DNA from: Phytopythium helicoides
Taxonomy: Eukaryota; Oomycota; Peronosporomycetes; Pythiales; Pythiaceae
Direction: 5' to 3'
NCBI GenBank assembly: GCA_024867545.1
Contig: JANFNE010000089.1
Span: 33,350 to 97,349, forward strand
DNA length: 64,000 nucleotides
This document shows positions 22,076-30,525 of the stretch, piece after piece (position 1 is the first letter of the stretch; every line of letters begins with the position of its first letter). The position numbers and the translations under genes are program-made. The notes beneath the pieces were generated by a model. The model searched no databases. It worked only from the letters and a program-made list of their open reading frames with translations, and was not told where the DNA came from.

Positions 22076-23101
22076 GGCTGCTTCCAAGCCTACCTACTGA
22101 TTGTATTCATTTTTTAACTTCCTTTTTCACTTAGAATATTATTTAGAGACCTTAGCGATCAATCTGGGCTGTTTCCCTCTTGACAATAGACCTTAGCGCC
22201 TAATGTCTGTCTGTTCAAATTACTTTTTTTCGTATTCGGAGTTTCTAAGAGTTCAGTAAGTTTTTACACCCCCTAGCTCAATGAGTGCTCTACCCCAAAA
22301 AAAGATTTTAAACGCTCTACTTCAATAGATTTCGCGGAAAACCAGCTATCTCCGAGTTTGATTAGCCTTTCACTCCTAACCACAAATCATCTCCATATTT
22401 TGCCACATATGTGAGTTCGATCCTCCAAACAGTTTTACCTATTTTTCAATCTGTTCATGGTTAGATCACTCGGTTTCGGGTCTTATTTTTATAACTATAT
22501 AAAGCTTTTTAAAACTTGAATTATCTACGCCTACTTTATAAAATTAAGCTTGCTATAAAAATAAACTTGCTGGCCCATTATGCAAAAGGTACACTGTCAC
22601 TTTAAAAAGTTCCAATTGATTGTTAACATTAAGTTTCAGAATTATTTCAAACTCAAAAGTTCTTTTTCACCTTTCCTTTACAGTACTTGTTCACTATCGA
22701 TCATTAATTCTTACTAGGTTTTGAGGGTGGTTCCCCAATATTCAAAAAAGATTACACATACCTCTTTTTACTAATATAAAAATTATAATTATTCTACAGG
22801 ACTTTAACCTTCTTAAGTAAATTTTTTAAAATTTTTCAAATAATTTTTTTAATTTTTATAAACCTAAATCCATTTTCACTCGTCATTACTCACGGAGTCT
22901 CGTTTGATTTTTTTAACAGTTACTTAGATATTTCAATTCACTGCTTTTAAAATTTTCACAAAGAAAAAGTTTACTTTAGGAAATTTATATTTCAAAATAT
23001 TTTTAATATTAAATATAACTTTTCGCATTTTTTACGTCCTAAAATTTAGAATTAATGCCAAGGCATCCACTTAATGCTTTTATTATTTTACATCTTAAAC
23101 C
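20446..23101 (-). rRNA. rnl: Large-subunit rRNA, complete copy in arm 1
   Basis: Complete rnl of about 2.65 kb. The 5' end is set at GGTTTAAGATG (about 23101), followed by AAGTGGATGCCTTGGC, the usual start of bacterial-type 23S. The 3' portion is identical to the copy at 1-2335. It is followed downstream by trnN, and its 5' end lies 19 nt from the stop of the rps4 3' half. End points are accurate to about 10-15 nt. Confidence 0.95.
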
Positions 23102-23120
23102 ATTTAATTTTTTTAAATTT

Positions 23121-23450
23121 TTATTTTTTTTTTAAATATTCATTTATTAATTTTAAATTTAAAGTAAAAGGATATAAAATATCATTATATGATGGTTTTT
23201 TAAAAAAAACACCTTTTTTTGATTTTAAATTTATATATAAATAATTAGTTAATTTAGGTTTTTCTTTTTTTTTTTTTACTTTATTATAATTAATTAACTT
23301 TACATATAAATTATTATTAAATTTATTACTTTTTGAATATTGCTGAAATTTTTTATGATTTTTTTTAAATCGATTATTATTTTTTTTTAAATATAAATTA
23401 TTATTATTATTAAATTTATTTTTAAAATTATTTTTTTTTTTTTCTACCAT
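23121..23450 (-). CDS. rps4: Probable 3' half of split or frameshifted rps4 (109 codons)
   Basis: The last ~48 residues (EKPKLTNYLYINL, then GVFFKKPSYNDI) follow the C-terminal end of bacterial S4 (REKPTWLEVD, then EGTFKRKPERSDL), which packs back on the body of the protein. The first ~60 residues are a K/N-rich linker. The ATG lies 5 nt past the stop of the S4-domain half (23456-23911), in a different frame. One extra A in the AAA run just before that stop would make a single open frame through both parts. So this is either a natural gene fission, a recent frameshift, a homopolymer error, or a frame restored at RNA or translation level. Confidence 0.65.
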   Translation of the reverse strand: MVEKKKNNFKNKFNNNNNLYLKKNNNRFKKNHKKFQQYSKSNKFNNNLYVKLINYNKVKKKKEKPKLTNYLYINLKSKKGVFFKKPSYNDILYPFTLNLKLINEYLKKK

Positions 23451-23455
23451 TATTT

Positions 23456-23911
23456 TTATTTACTAATAACATCACCTTTTTTTAATAAAAAATTAGGTTT
23501 ACTTACAATTTTATTATTTACTTTAATTTTTTTATGATTAATTAATTGTTTTGCTTGAAAAATAGTTTTAGCTAATCTTAATCTAACCACATTTATATCT
23601 AAACGACTTTCTAATAAAAGTACAAACTCTTTAAAAGTATTTATTTTATTATTTTTTTTTTTTAAAAATTTAAATAAATTTTTTAATTGATATTCAGGTA
23701 TACAACCATAAAAATTTTTAAATTGTTGTTTTTCAAATAATCTTTTTTGAAAAAATTTATTTCTTTTTTCAGGTTTAATTTCTTTTCTATATTTTAATCT
23801 TTTTTTAAATAAATTCCATTTTTTTTTATTTAATTTTGATATTTTTAAATTTGCATGTTTGTTTTCATTATTTTGAAAACATATTTTATTTCTAGGTCTT
23901 AATTTATTCAT
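23456..23911 (-). CDS. rps4: Ribosomal protein uS4, N-terminal and S4-domain part
   Basis: Small-subunit assembly protein. The 151 residues start with MNKLRPRNKICFQN. They contain the S4 body (KNFYGCIPEYQLKNLFKFLKK near 75-95) and the S4 RNA-binding domain (LLESRLDINVVRLRLAKTIFQAKQLINHKKIKVNN near 103-137), ending at GDVISK. The usual C-terminal extension is missing here but is found in the next reading frame immediately downstream (23121-23450). It is the last gene of the rps14-rps8-rpl6-rps2-rps4 run, 12 nt after rps2. Confidence 0.9.
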   Translation of the reverse strand: MNKLRPRNKICFQNNENKHANLKISKLNKKKWNLFKKRLKYRKEIKPEKRNKFFQKRLFEKQQFKNFYGCIPEYQLKNLFKFLKKKNNKINTFKEFVLLLESRLDINVVRLRLAKTIFQAKQLINHKKIKVNNKIVSKPNFLLKKGDVISK

Positions 23912-23923
23912 ATAATTTATTTA

Positions 23924-24520
23924 TTAAAATAATTTACGTAATAAATACATTAAAGTATATAATGATTTAATATTTTTAGTATTAGTAACTATTGGATAAT
24001 TTATATCTTTTATATCTTGATTAGTATTTATAATAGATATTGTAGGAATTTTTAAAACTGATAATTCTTTATTTAAAAAATCATCATTAATTGAACTTTT
24101 AATTATTAATATTAATTTTATTTCCTCTTTTTTAAATAAAAAATTTATTTTTTCATTTAAATCATTATTAATTATTTTATTAGTAATTAAACCATTTACC
24201 CATTCTTGATTAAAAAATATAATATTTTCATTTTTTTTTATATATTTTTTATTAATTAAAAAACTAATATCATTTGAATTACCAATTATTAAAATTTTTT
24301 CTTTATTTTTTAATATATTTTGTATTAATTTAAAAACACGTTTTAAAAAAAAAGAAACATCTTTTAAATTAATAATTGTATAATTATGTCTTACACCATA
24401 TATAAAAGGTAATACATTTTTATTAGTATTTTTTAATGATTCACCATATATATTTTTTGATTTAAATAATAAATTTAATAAAATATTATTATTATTATTT
24501 TTTTTTTTTTTATTAACCAT
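23924..24520 (-). CDS. rps2: Ribosomal protein uS2
   Basis: Small-subunit protein, 198 residues. Family landmarks are IYGVRHNYTIINLKDVSFFLKRVFKLI (residues about 65-91), the strand KEKILIIGN, FFNQEWVNGLITN near 125-137, and the C-terminal nucleotide-fold-like part LKIPTISIINTNQDIKDINYPIV near 158-180 (bacterial IPVVAIVDTNCDP). It is somewhat short and N-rich, as usual for this compartment. It starts 5 nt after the rpl6 stop. Confidence 0.93.
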   Translation of the reverse strand: MVNKKKKNNNNNILLNLLFKSKNIYGESLKNTNKNVLPFIYGVRHNYTIINLKDVSFFLKRVFKLIQNILKNKEKILIIGNSNDISFLINKKYIKKNENIIFFNQEWVNGLITNKIINNDLNEKINFLFKKEEIKLILIIKSSINDDFLNKELSVLKIPTISIINTNQDIKDINYPIVTNTKNIKSLYTLMYLLRKLF

Positions 24521-24525
24521 ATTAA

Positions 24526-25131
24526 TTATTTTTTACTTTTTTTTCCTTCTTTTTTAAATATTTTTTCATTTTTTAATAATAAACCTTTTCCTTTATAAGG
24601 TTCAGGTTTTTTATAACTTTTAATATAATTTACAAATTGAGTTAAATATATATAATCATTACTATTAAAAATTAAATTATTAGCTTGATTAATAACTTTT
24701 ATATTTGATGGAATAATTACATTAATATTATGACTAAAACCTACTTTTAATATTAAATTATTATTTTCAATTGAAGCTTTATAACCTATTCCTTTTAAAA
24801 TTAAATTTAATTTAAATCCTTGAGAAATTCCTTTAAATTTTATTTTTATTAATTTATTATATAAATTTAAAATACTTTTTTTATTTTTTTTTGAATTAAA
24901 ATTTAATATTAGTTTATTTTTTTTTAAAAAAAAATTAATCTCATTTATATATTTTAATGATAATAACCCTAATAAACCTTTAAAATATATTGTTTTATTT
25001 TTAATAATAATTTTTATATTTGATGGAATTTTAAAAGTTTTATCTATAAAAAATATATCTATATCTCCTAAAACACTTTTAAAAAAAATTTTATTTTTTT
25101 TTTGATTTTCTTTTTTTAATAATTTAATCAT
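24526..25131 (-). CDS. rpl6: Ribosomal protein uL6
   Basis: Large-subunit protein, 201 residues, with two L6 domains. The second holds the best match, GISQGFKLNLILKGIGYKA (about 106-124) and the C-terminal signature KKPEPYKGKGL (about 174-184). It lies between rps8 and rps2 with 5-9 nt spacers, preserving the bacterial spc-operon order rps14-rps8-rpl6. Confidence 0.95.
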   Translation of the reverse strand: MIKLLKKENQKKNKIFFKSVLGDIDIFFIDKTFKIPSNIKIIIKNKTIYFKGLLGLLSLKYINEINFFLKKNKLILNFNSKKNKKSILNLYNKLIKIKFKGISQGFKLNLILKGIGYKASIENNNLILKVGFSHNINVIIPSNIKVINQANNLIFNSNDYIYLTQFVNYIKSYKKPEPYKGKGLLLKNEKIFKKEGKKSKK

Positions 25132-25140
25132 ATTTGTTAC

Positions 25141-25521
25141 CTAAAAGATTTTACAAATTAATTCGCCACCAACATTTAATTTTTTAGCTTGTAAATCTGT
25201 TAAAATACCTATAGAAGTAGATATTATATAAAAACCTTTTTTTTTTATATATAAATCTTTATTTTTTATATATAAGCGTTTACCAGGTTTAGATAAACGT
25301 GTTATTTCACTTATGACAGCTTTATTTTTTTTATATTTTAAATAAATATCTAACTGATTATTTGAATTTATTTTATAACTTTTTATAAAACCTTCTTTAA
25401 CTAAAATATTTAAAATATTTATACTTTGTTTTGAATATTGTTGTGTTATTTTCGATTTTTTTGATAAATAACCGTTTTTAATTTTTGAAAATAAATTTGA
25501 AAGAGTATCTGTAATAATCAT
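25141..25521 (-). CDS. rps8: Ribosomal protein uS8
   Basis: Small-subunit central-domain protein of 126 residues. It has the N-terminal DTLSNLFSKIKNGYLSKKS, the middle VLVKEGFI-type segment (NILVKEGFIKSYKI), and the C-terminal RLSKPGKRLYIK plus GFYIISTSIGILTDLQAKKLNVGGELIC. The length is normal. It precedes rpl6 by 9 nt. Confidence 0.96.
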   Translation of the reverse strand: MIITDTLSNLFSKIKNGYLSKKSKITQQYSKQSINILNILVKEGFIKSYKINSNNQLDIYLKYKKNKAVISEITRLSKPGKRLYIKNKDLYIKKKGFYIISTSIGILTDLQAKKLNVGGELICKIF

Positions 25522-25535
25522 ATATTTATATTAAA

Positions 25536-25835
25536 TTACCAACTATATTTTGAAACACCTGGTAAGAATCCTTCAGATGCTAATTTACGTAATTGTATTC
25601 TAGACATTTTAAATAAACGATAAATACTTCGAGTACGTCCTGTTAATACACATAAATTTTTTATACGAGTAATTGATGAATTTTGATTAAAAAAAAACCA
25701 TTTTTGTTGAATTTTATATCTTAAATTTTTTTGAATATTTAAATTTTTCGAAATAATTTTTAAAACTAGTCTTTTTTTTTCTAAATTTTTAAATAAATAA
25801 CGTTGTTTTATATTTTTTTTTATTTTTTTTTGCAT
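25536..25835 (-). CDS. rps14: Ribosomal protein uS14
   Basis: Small-subunit head protein of 99 residues. The C-terminal half is diagnostic: NLCVLTGRTRSIYRLFKMSRIQLRKLASEG, ending LPGVSKYSW. It is a zinc-free type (no CxxC pairs). It is the first gene of the rps14-rps8-rpl6-rps2-rps4 cluster, downstream of trnK and trnA. Confidence 0.96.
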   Translation of the reverse strand: MQKKIKKNIKQRYLFKNLEKKRLVLKIISKNLNIQKNLRYKIQQKWFFFNQNSSITRIKNLCVLTGRTRSIYRLFKMSRIQLRKLASEGFLPGVSKYSW

Positions 25836-25863
25836 AAAATTATTTTAATATAATTTATAAAGT

Positions 25864-25935
25864 GGAGATAATCGGATTCGAACCGATAACCTTATATTTG
25901 CAAAACATACTTTCTACCAATTGAAATATATCCCC
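25864..25935 (-). tRNA. trnA(ugc): tRNA-Ala (UGC)
   Basis: Acceptor GGGGATA/TATCTCC and anticodon stem TATGT/ATATA with loop TTTGCAA. A frame shift of one base in the loop would suggest Cys GCA, but the 5-bp stem fixes TGC. Confidence 0.9.
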
Positions 25936-25939
25936 TTAT

Positions 25940-26011
25940 AAGTGTATTGGGATTCGAACCCAAGACCATCGGATTAAAAGTCCGGTGCTCTACCAGCTGA
26001 GCTATACACTT
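25940..26011 (-). tRNA. trnK(uuu): tRNA-Lys (UUU)
   Basis: Acceptor AAGTGTA/TACACTT and anticodon loop CTTTTAA in a GC-rich stem. It is unusually well conserved for this genome. Confidence 0.96.
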
Positions 26012-26021
26012 ATTAAAAAAA

Positions 26022-26411
26022 TTATATATTTATAAATACTTTTTTAAATAATAAAAATTTTTGATTTAAAAAAACATTAATTTTTTCTTTTAAAATATTA
26101 TTTAATAAAGGTTTTTCTTTAATTTTAATATTTTGATTATTTTGATAAATAGATAATTTTTTAGTTATAAATAATTCAAAATTAGAACAAAAAGTTTTAT
26201 AAGAATTATTAACAAAAAAAATAATATTATTTTTTTCAAAATTAATTTGATTTTTTTTTTTATTATCGAATATTATTTTTTTTTTTCTAAATTTTATATT
26301 ATAACAAATTTTTGGTAAAAAAAAATAAGTAATAAAAAAATAAAAATTTAAAAATAAAAAAAGAAACCATGAAACTTGATTAAAAAATGAAAATTGATCA
26401 AATTGTGGCAT
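26022..26411 (-). CDS. atp8: ATP synthase F0 subunit 8
   Basis: Small membrane subunit of ATP synthase. The N-terminus is the family signature MPQFDQFSFFNQVSWFLFLF, followed by a single TM helix (about residues 10-32). The polar, K/N-rich matrix tail makes 129 residues, longer than animal forms but usual for protists. It is preceded by orf242 with a 2-nt gap. Confidence 0.93.
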   Translation of the reverse strand: MPQFDQFSFFNQVSWFLFLFLNFYFFITYFFLPKICYNIKFRKKKIIFDNKKKNQINFEKNNIIFFVNNSYKTFCSNFELFITKKLSIYQNNQNIKIKEKPLLNNILKEKINVFLNQKFLLFKKVFINI

Positions 26412-26413
26412 AT

Positions 26414-27142
26414 TTATTTTTTTTTTTGTTTTATTTCATATACATTTAATTTTCTAGAAAGAGCACTTTTTTTATTTTTTTTTTTTTGTTTTTGATTTTT
26501 AATAATATCTTGTATATAAGAAATTCTAGAAAGTATTTTTTTTTGTTTAAATTTAGAATTTAAAATTATATTTATTTTAAAATTTATATATCTTAATTTA
26601 TAACTATTTATTAATTGTTTTGGTTTTATTTTTTTAGAAATATAAAATTTTTTTTTATTTTTAAATTTAAAATTTTTATTTAATTTATTTAAATAAAAAG
26701 TTTTTTTATTATTTATTAAACTATTTAAATTAATAGGATTCATTGAAAAAATAATACCTAAAATTAAAATTAAAACTTTTTTATTATTTCCACCAGTTAT
26801 TCGTCCTTTTATTTTATTATTATTTTTTAATAAAGTATTTTTTAAAATTATCTTATTAAAATTATAAATTATATCATAATTTAAATTAAAATTAAATAAA
26901 ATTTGATTTTCGTATTTATTTTGAATAGTATAAATATTTTTAAAATTTAAAACAGTATGAGGCAAATAAACGTTTTCATAATTATTTAATTCTAAAATAT
27001 TTGAATCTAAATTTTTAAATAAAATTTGGTTTTCAAATAATATTTTTTTTGAATTTAATTGATTTGTTTTTAAATAATTATTTTTTAAAAATTGTTGATA
27101 ATTTAATAATTTATTAATTTTTTGTTTTTTTAATTTTTGCAT
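26414..27142 (-). CDS. Unassigned ORF, 242 codons; weak S1-domain (rps1-like) segment
   Basis: Strongly basic, lysine- and asparagine-rich, with no membrane helices, which suits a ribosomal or RNA-binding protein. The only family-like stretch is around residues 105-135 (NKIKGRITGG, then KVLILILGIIFSMNP). It resembles strands 1-3 of an S1 domain (VKGRVTG, then GxxxFLPxS), so a divergent bS1m is possible. It lies between a CAU tRNA and atp8, inside a block of ribosomal genes. I believe related oomycetes have an unnamed ORF here but could not check. Coding status is likely; identity is weak. Confidence 0.55.
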   Translation of the reverse strand: MQKLKKQKINKLLNYQQFLKNNYLKTNQLNSKKILFENQILFKNLDSNILELNNYENVYLPHTVLNFKNIYTIQNKYENQILFNFNLNYDIIYNFNKIILKNTLLKNNNKIKGRITGGNNKKVLILILGIIFSMNPINLNSLINNKKTFYLNKLNKNFKFKNKKKFYISKKIKPKQLINSYKLRYINFKINIILNSKFKQKKILSRISYIQDIIKNQKQKKKNKKSALSRKLNVYEIKQKKK

Positions 27143-27170
27143 TTAAATAATAAGTTATTATTAAATATAT

Positions 27171-27243
27171 AGGCCTAGTAGGACTTGAACCTACAACTAC
27201 ACCGTTATGAGCGGTATGCTCTAACCAATTAAACTATAAGCCT
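27171..27243 (-). tRNA. trnI(cau): tRNA with CAU anticodon (Ile-lysidine or Met)
   Basis: Acceptor AGGCTTA/TAGGCCT and anticodon stem TACCG/CGGTG with loop CTCATAA. With three CAU tRNAs and one GAU tRNA in the genome, one of the three is expected to be the AUA-reading, lysidine-modified tRNA-Ile. The assignment to this one is tentative. It starts one base after rpl16 ends. Confidence 0.75.
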
Positions 27244-27244
27244 T

Positions 27245-27649
27245 TTATTTATAAATAAATTTTGTTTTAACAGGTAATTTATTAGAACCCGCTTTTAATA
27301 CTTTTTTAGCATTTTCTAATGAAATACCACTAATTTCATATAAAATTTGTCCTTTTTTTACTTTAGCAACCCAAAAAGAAACAGCACCTTTTCCTTTACC
27401 CATACGGTTTTCTGTTGGTTTTGAAGTAACAGGAATATCTGGAAAAACACGTATCCATAAAAATCCTAATCGTTTCATTTTTCTAACAATAATTCGTCTT
27501 GTTGCTTCTATTTGTCTAGCAGTTAATCTAGCTTCTTCTAAAACTTTAATAGCATATTTACCAAAAACTATTTGATTACCTTTTGTTGTTTTACCTACAA
27601 GTTTACCTTTAAATTGTTTTTTATATTTTGTTTTTTTAGGAAATAACAT
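27245..27649 (-). CDS. rpl16: Ribosomal protein uL16
   Basis: Large-subunit protein near the peptidyl-transferase centre; 134 residues. It shows FPKKTKYKKQFKGKL, ARLTARQIEATRRIIVRKMKR (about 40-60), WIRVFPDIPVTSKPTENRMGKGKGAVSFWVAKV (about 66-98) and ALRAG-like KVLKAGSNKLP. It follows rps3 by 4 nt, as in the S10 operon of bacteria. Confidence 0.97.
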   Translation of the reverse strand: MLFPKKTKYKKQFKGKLVGKTTKGNQIVFGKYAIKVLEEARLTARQIEATRRIIVRKMKRLGFLWIRVFPDIPVTSKPTENRMGKGKGAVSFWVAKVKKGQILYEISGISLENAKKVLKAGSNKLPVKTKFIYK

Positions 27650-27653
27650 AAAT

Positions 27654-28415
27654 TTAATTTTTTTTTAAAAAAATCCATAATTTAATACTACAAATACCTG
27701 AAGGTGTTTTAAATTCATTCAAATGGTATTTAATATCATATTTTAAAGTATTTAATGGTATTTTTCCTTTTTGATAAACTAATTTTTTTTTTCGTTTTGA
27801 GCCATTTAATCTTCCTTTAAATTGTAAACGATAACCTATAAAATTAGAAAACATTTTAAAAAAACTTTGAAGAATATTATTAATATTTTTTATAAATTTC
27901 TTATGTGATTTTTTTCTTTCTAATGTTTGTTTTATATAATAAGATATAATATTGATATTTTTAGTATATAATGCATAACTAAAATTATATATCATTTTTT
28001 TAACATCTTTATTTATTTTATTATTTTTTTTTATAAAACGAAAAATTTTTCCAATATTTTTTTTTAAAATTTTTAAATCATTAATTTTTACATTTTTTAT
28101 AAAAATTTTAATATTATTTTCTTGAAAATAAGCATTTAAATGATTTAAAATTTTATTATAAGGTAATTTATAAAAATTTTTTGAATTATAGTTATGTCGT
28201 ATATAAATATAGACATAAATATTTTTTGAAACTTTAACTGTATTTATTTTAATTAATTTTATATTTTTATAATTAAAAATATTTTCAAAATATTTTCTAA
28301 TTTCTAAATCAAAATGTAATAAATTTGAATATTCATTTTTTTCAACAATCCAACTTGAATGCCAATTTTCTTTTTTATTTAATCGTAAACTAATTGGTAT
28401 AATTTTTTGACCCAT
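27654..28415 (-). CDS. rps3: Ribosomal protein uS3
   Basis: Small-subunit protein of 253 residues. The N-terminus is MGQKIIPISLRLNKKENWHSSW and the C-terminal domain includes GYRLQFKGRLNGSKRKKKL (about 198-216), TLKYDIKYHLNEFKTPSGICSIKLWIF. The KH-like middle is divergent and AT-driven. Gene order rps19-rps3-rpl16 is preserved from the bacterial S10 operon, although rpl22 is absent. Confidence 0.95.
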   Translation of the reverse strand: MGQKIIPISLRLNKKENWHSSWIVEKNEYSNLLHFDLEIRKYFENIFNYKNIKLIKINTVKVSKNIYVYIYIRHNYNSKNFYKLPYNKILNHLNAYFQENNIKIFIKNVKINDLKILKKNIGKIFRFIKKNNKINKDVKKMIYNFSYALYTKNINIISYYIKQTLERKKSHKKFIKNINNILQSFFKMFSNFIGYRLQFKGRLNGSKRKKKLVYQKGKIPLNTLKYDIKYHLNEFKTPSGICSIKLWIFLKKN

Positions 28416-28426
28416 AATTATTTATA

Positions 28427-28663
28427 TTATTTTTTTTTTTTATATATATGTTTTTTACGTGTATTTATAAATTCACCGAATTTAAAACCTATCATTTTTT
28501 CATTTATTTTAAGATTTACAAAAGTTTTTCCATTATAAACATTTACAAAATGATCAACATATTCAGGTAAAATTATTAAATTTTTATTATCTATTTTAAT
28601 CCATTGCTTTTTTTTTAATAAATTAACTTTAAAAAAAGGACCTTTATATTTACTTCTAGACAT
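28427..28663 (-). CDS. rps19: Ribosomal protein uS19
   Basis: Small-subunit head protein of 78 residues. It starts MSRSKYKGPFFKVNLL and ends with MIGFKFGEFINTRKKHIYKKKK, matching the bacterial HKLGEFAPTR signature. It is placed between rpl2 and rps3. Confidence 0.96.
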   Translation of the reverse strand: MSRSKYKGPFFKVNLLKKKQWIKIDNKNLIILPEYVDHFVNVYNGKTFVNLKINEKMIGFKFGEFINTRKKHIYKKKK

Positions 28664-28670
28664 AATTAAA

Positions 28671-29480
28671 TTATTGAATAATTAATTTTTTTTTTTTTTT
28701 TTTTCGTGTTGGTTGACCTTTAGTTATTCTACCTTGAGGTGTTACAGAAGGTCTACCTCCACTTGTTTTTCCTTCACCACCACCATGTGGGTGATCTACT
28801 GGATTTTTAGCAACACCTCTAACAACTGGTCGACGATTTAACCATCTAGAACGTCCTGCCTTACCTAATTTTATTTTTTTAAAATTAATATTTGAAACAG
28901 TACCTAAAGTGGCATAACAAGTTAATAAAATTAATTTTAATTCACCAGAACTTAATCTTATTTTTGCATATTTATCATCAATTTTTTGTATTAATTGTGC
29001 TGAAGTACCTGCGCTTCTTATAAATTTACCTTTTGAATTAGGAGTTAAACTTATATTATGAATTAAACTACCTATAGGAATATCTTTTAAAGGTAAAGCA
29101 TTTCCTATTTTTAATTCTGCTTGAGATGAACTTTTTAAATATTGATTAAGTTGTAAACCTTCAGGTGCTAAAATTAAAAAAGATTCTAAATCATTTTTAA
29201 TATAAGCTATATTTGCAGATCTATTAGGATCATATAATATTTTATTAACATAACCTTCAACATTGTTATTAGATCTATTAAAAGTTATTTTTCTATATAA
29301 ACGTTTATGACCTCCACCTCTATGTCTTACAGTTATTCTACCTTGATTATTTCTACCATTAGATCTTTTAAAACCTTTTATTAATTTTTTAATTTTAAAT
29401 TTTTTACTTAAACTATCTTTTTTTAATAAAATTGTATGTCGTTGTGATGGTGTAATGGGATTTATTTTTTTTTCTATCAT
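28671..29480 (-). CDS. rpl2: Ribosomal protein uL2
   Basis: Large-subunit core protein of 269 residues. It has GRNNQGRITVRHRGGGHKRLYR near 43-64, SRWLNRRPVVRGVAKNPVDHPHGGGEGKTSGG near 214-245 (including the conserved catalytic-site His of L2), and a polylysine end. It is the first gene of the minus-strand rpl2-rps19-rps3-rpl16 block. Only 28 nt separate its start from the divergent rps13 start. Confidence 0.97.
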   Translation of the reverse strand: MIEKKINPITPSQRHTILLKKDSLSKKFKIKKLIKGFKRSNGRNNQGRITVRHRGGGHKRLYRKITFNRSNNNVEGYVNKILYDPNRSANIAYIKNDLESFLILAPEGLQLNQYLKSSSQAELKIGNALPLKDIPIGSLIHNISLTPNSKGKFIRSAGTSAQLIQKIDDKYAKIRLSSGELKLILLTCYATLGTVSNINFKKIKLGKAGRSRWLNRRPVVRGVAKNPVDHPHGGGEGKTSGGRPSVTPQGRITKGQPTRKKKKKKLIIQ

Positions 29481-29508
29481 TTTATATGGTATATAGATAT
29501 AATCTATT

Positions 29509-29925
29509 ATGTTATATATTTTTAATAAAACAATTTCAGATTCAAAAAGTATTTTATATTCATTAACTGTTTTATATGGTATAAATGAATATCAATCTAA
29601 AAAAATTTGTAAAAATATAGGAATTAATCCTCAAATAACTATTAATAAACTTAAAAATAATCATGTAAACCGTTTGATAAATTATATTAATAAAAATATA
29701 AAAATCGAACAATTGCTAAAAAAATCAAAAAAAGATAGATTAAATGAACTTTTAGAGATAAAAAGTAATCGTGGAATAAGACAAAGTTTAGGATTACCTG
29801 TAAGAGGACAACGTACACATACAAATGCGAAGACTGCTAAAAAAATCAAAAAAATTTTTATTCAAAAACAGTCATCAAATACAAAGAAACGCTCTACTAA
29901 GTCTCAAAAAAAAAAAAAAAAATAA
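29509..29925 (+). CDS. rps13: Ribosomal protein uS13
   Basis: Small-subunit head protein of 138 residues. The helix-two-turns-helix region YGINEYQSKKICKNIGINPQ (about 23-42) and the tail LEIKSNRGIRQSLGLPVRGQRTHTNAKTAKK (about 84-114) are diagnostic. It ends in an extra K/S-rich segment with a run of lysines. Order rps13-rps11 is that of the bacterial alpha operon. Confidence 0.96.
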   Translation: MLYIFNKTISDSKSILYSLTVLYGINEYQSKKICKNIGINPQITINKLKNNHVNRLINYINKNIKIEQLLKKSKKDRLNELLEIKSNRGIRQSLGLPVRGQRTHTNAKTAKKIKKIFIQKQSSNTKKRSTKSQKKKKK

Positions 29926-29941
29926 ATTATTTTAAATAAAA

Positions 29942-30319
29942 ATGATTAAAAAAAAATATAAAAATAAAAATACTTTAATTTTAGGTAATCTTCATGTAAA
30001 ATGTAGTTTAAAAAACACTCTTTTAAGTTTAACTAAACATAATGGTGAACTTTTAAAACAATGGTCTACTAAATCTCTTAAAAAAACTAAATTTAAAAAA
30101 AATACACCATATAATGTTCAATTAATAATATATAAAATTAATAAATTTATTCAAATTAAAAAAATAAAAAAATTAAATATATATTTTAATGGAACAGGTT
30201 TAGGTAGATTCAATGTACTTAAAAATATTAAAAAAAATAAAATAAAAATTGGACACGTTTTTGATATAACTTCAAGACCTTTTAATGGTTGTAGAGTTAA
30301 AAAAATGAAAAGACGTTAA
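29942..30319 (+). CDS. rps11: Ribosomal protein uS11
   Basis: Small-subunit platform protein of 125 residues. The N-terminal domain is divergent. The C-terminal half carries NIYFNGTGLGRFNVLKNIKK and VFDITSRPFNGCRVKKMKRR, equivalent to the bacterial DVTPIPHNGCRPPKKRRV ending. It starts 16 nt after rps13. Confidence 0.95.
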   Translation: MIKKKYKNKNTLILGNLHVKCSLKNTLLSLTKHNGELLKQWSTKSLKKTKFKKNTPYNVQLIIYKINKFIQIKKIKKLNIYFNGTGLGRFNVLKNIKKNKIKIGHVFDITSRPFNGCRVKKMKRR

Positions 30320-30330
30320 ATTTTATTATT

Positions 30331-30414
30331 GGATAGGTGATCGAGTGGTTTAAGGTGTCAGTCTTGAAAACTGAAGTATTTAACAATACCGTGGGTTCAA
30401 ATCCCACTCTATCC
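30331..30414 (+). tRNA. trnS(uga): tRNA-Ser (UGA), long variable arm
   Basis: Acceptor GGATAGG/TCTATCC, anticodon stem-loop CAGTCTTGAAAACTG with TGA, and a class II extra arm. It is 11 nt after rps11. Confidence 0.95.
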
Positions 30415-30420
30415 TTAAAA

Positions 30421-30491
30421 AGCTAGAGACGGAATCGAACCGTCATTAAAGGATTTGCAGTCCTTTACATTAACCATTATGTTATCTAGCC
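30421..30491 (-). tRNA. trnC(gca): tRNA-Cys (GCA)
   Basis: Acceptor GGCTAGA/TCTAGCT and anticodon stem AGGAC.. with loop carrying GCA. It is convergent with trnS(UGA), 6 nt apart. Confidence 0.95.
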
Positions 30492-30525
30492 AATATTAAA
30501 TAAAATTAAAATTTTATAAAAATAT

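Noticed and set aside
25864..25935. Reading this tRNA as a second tRNA-Cys (GCA)
   Set aside because: That register would break the 5-bp anticodon stem; TGC (Ala) keeps a proper 7-nt loop, and trnC is found elsewhere.
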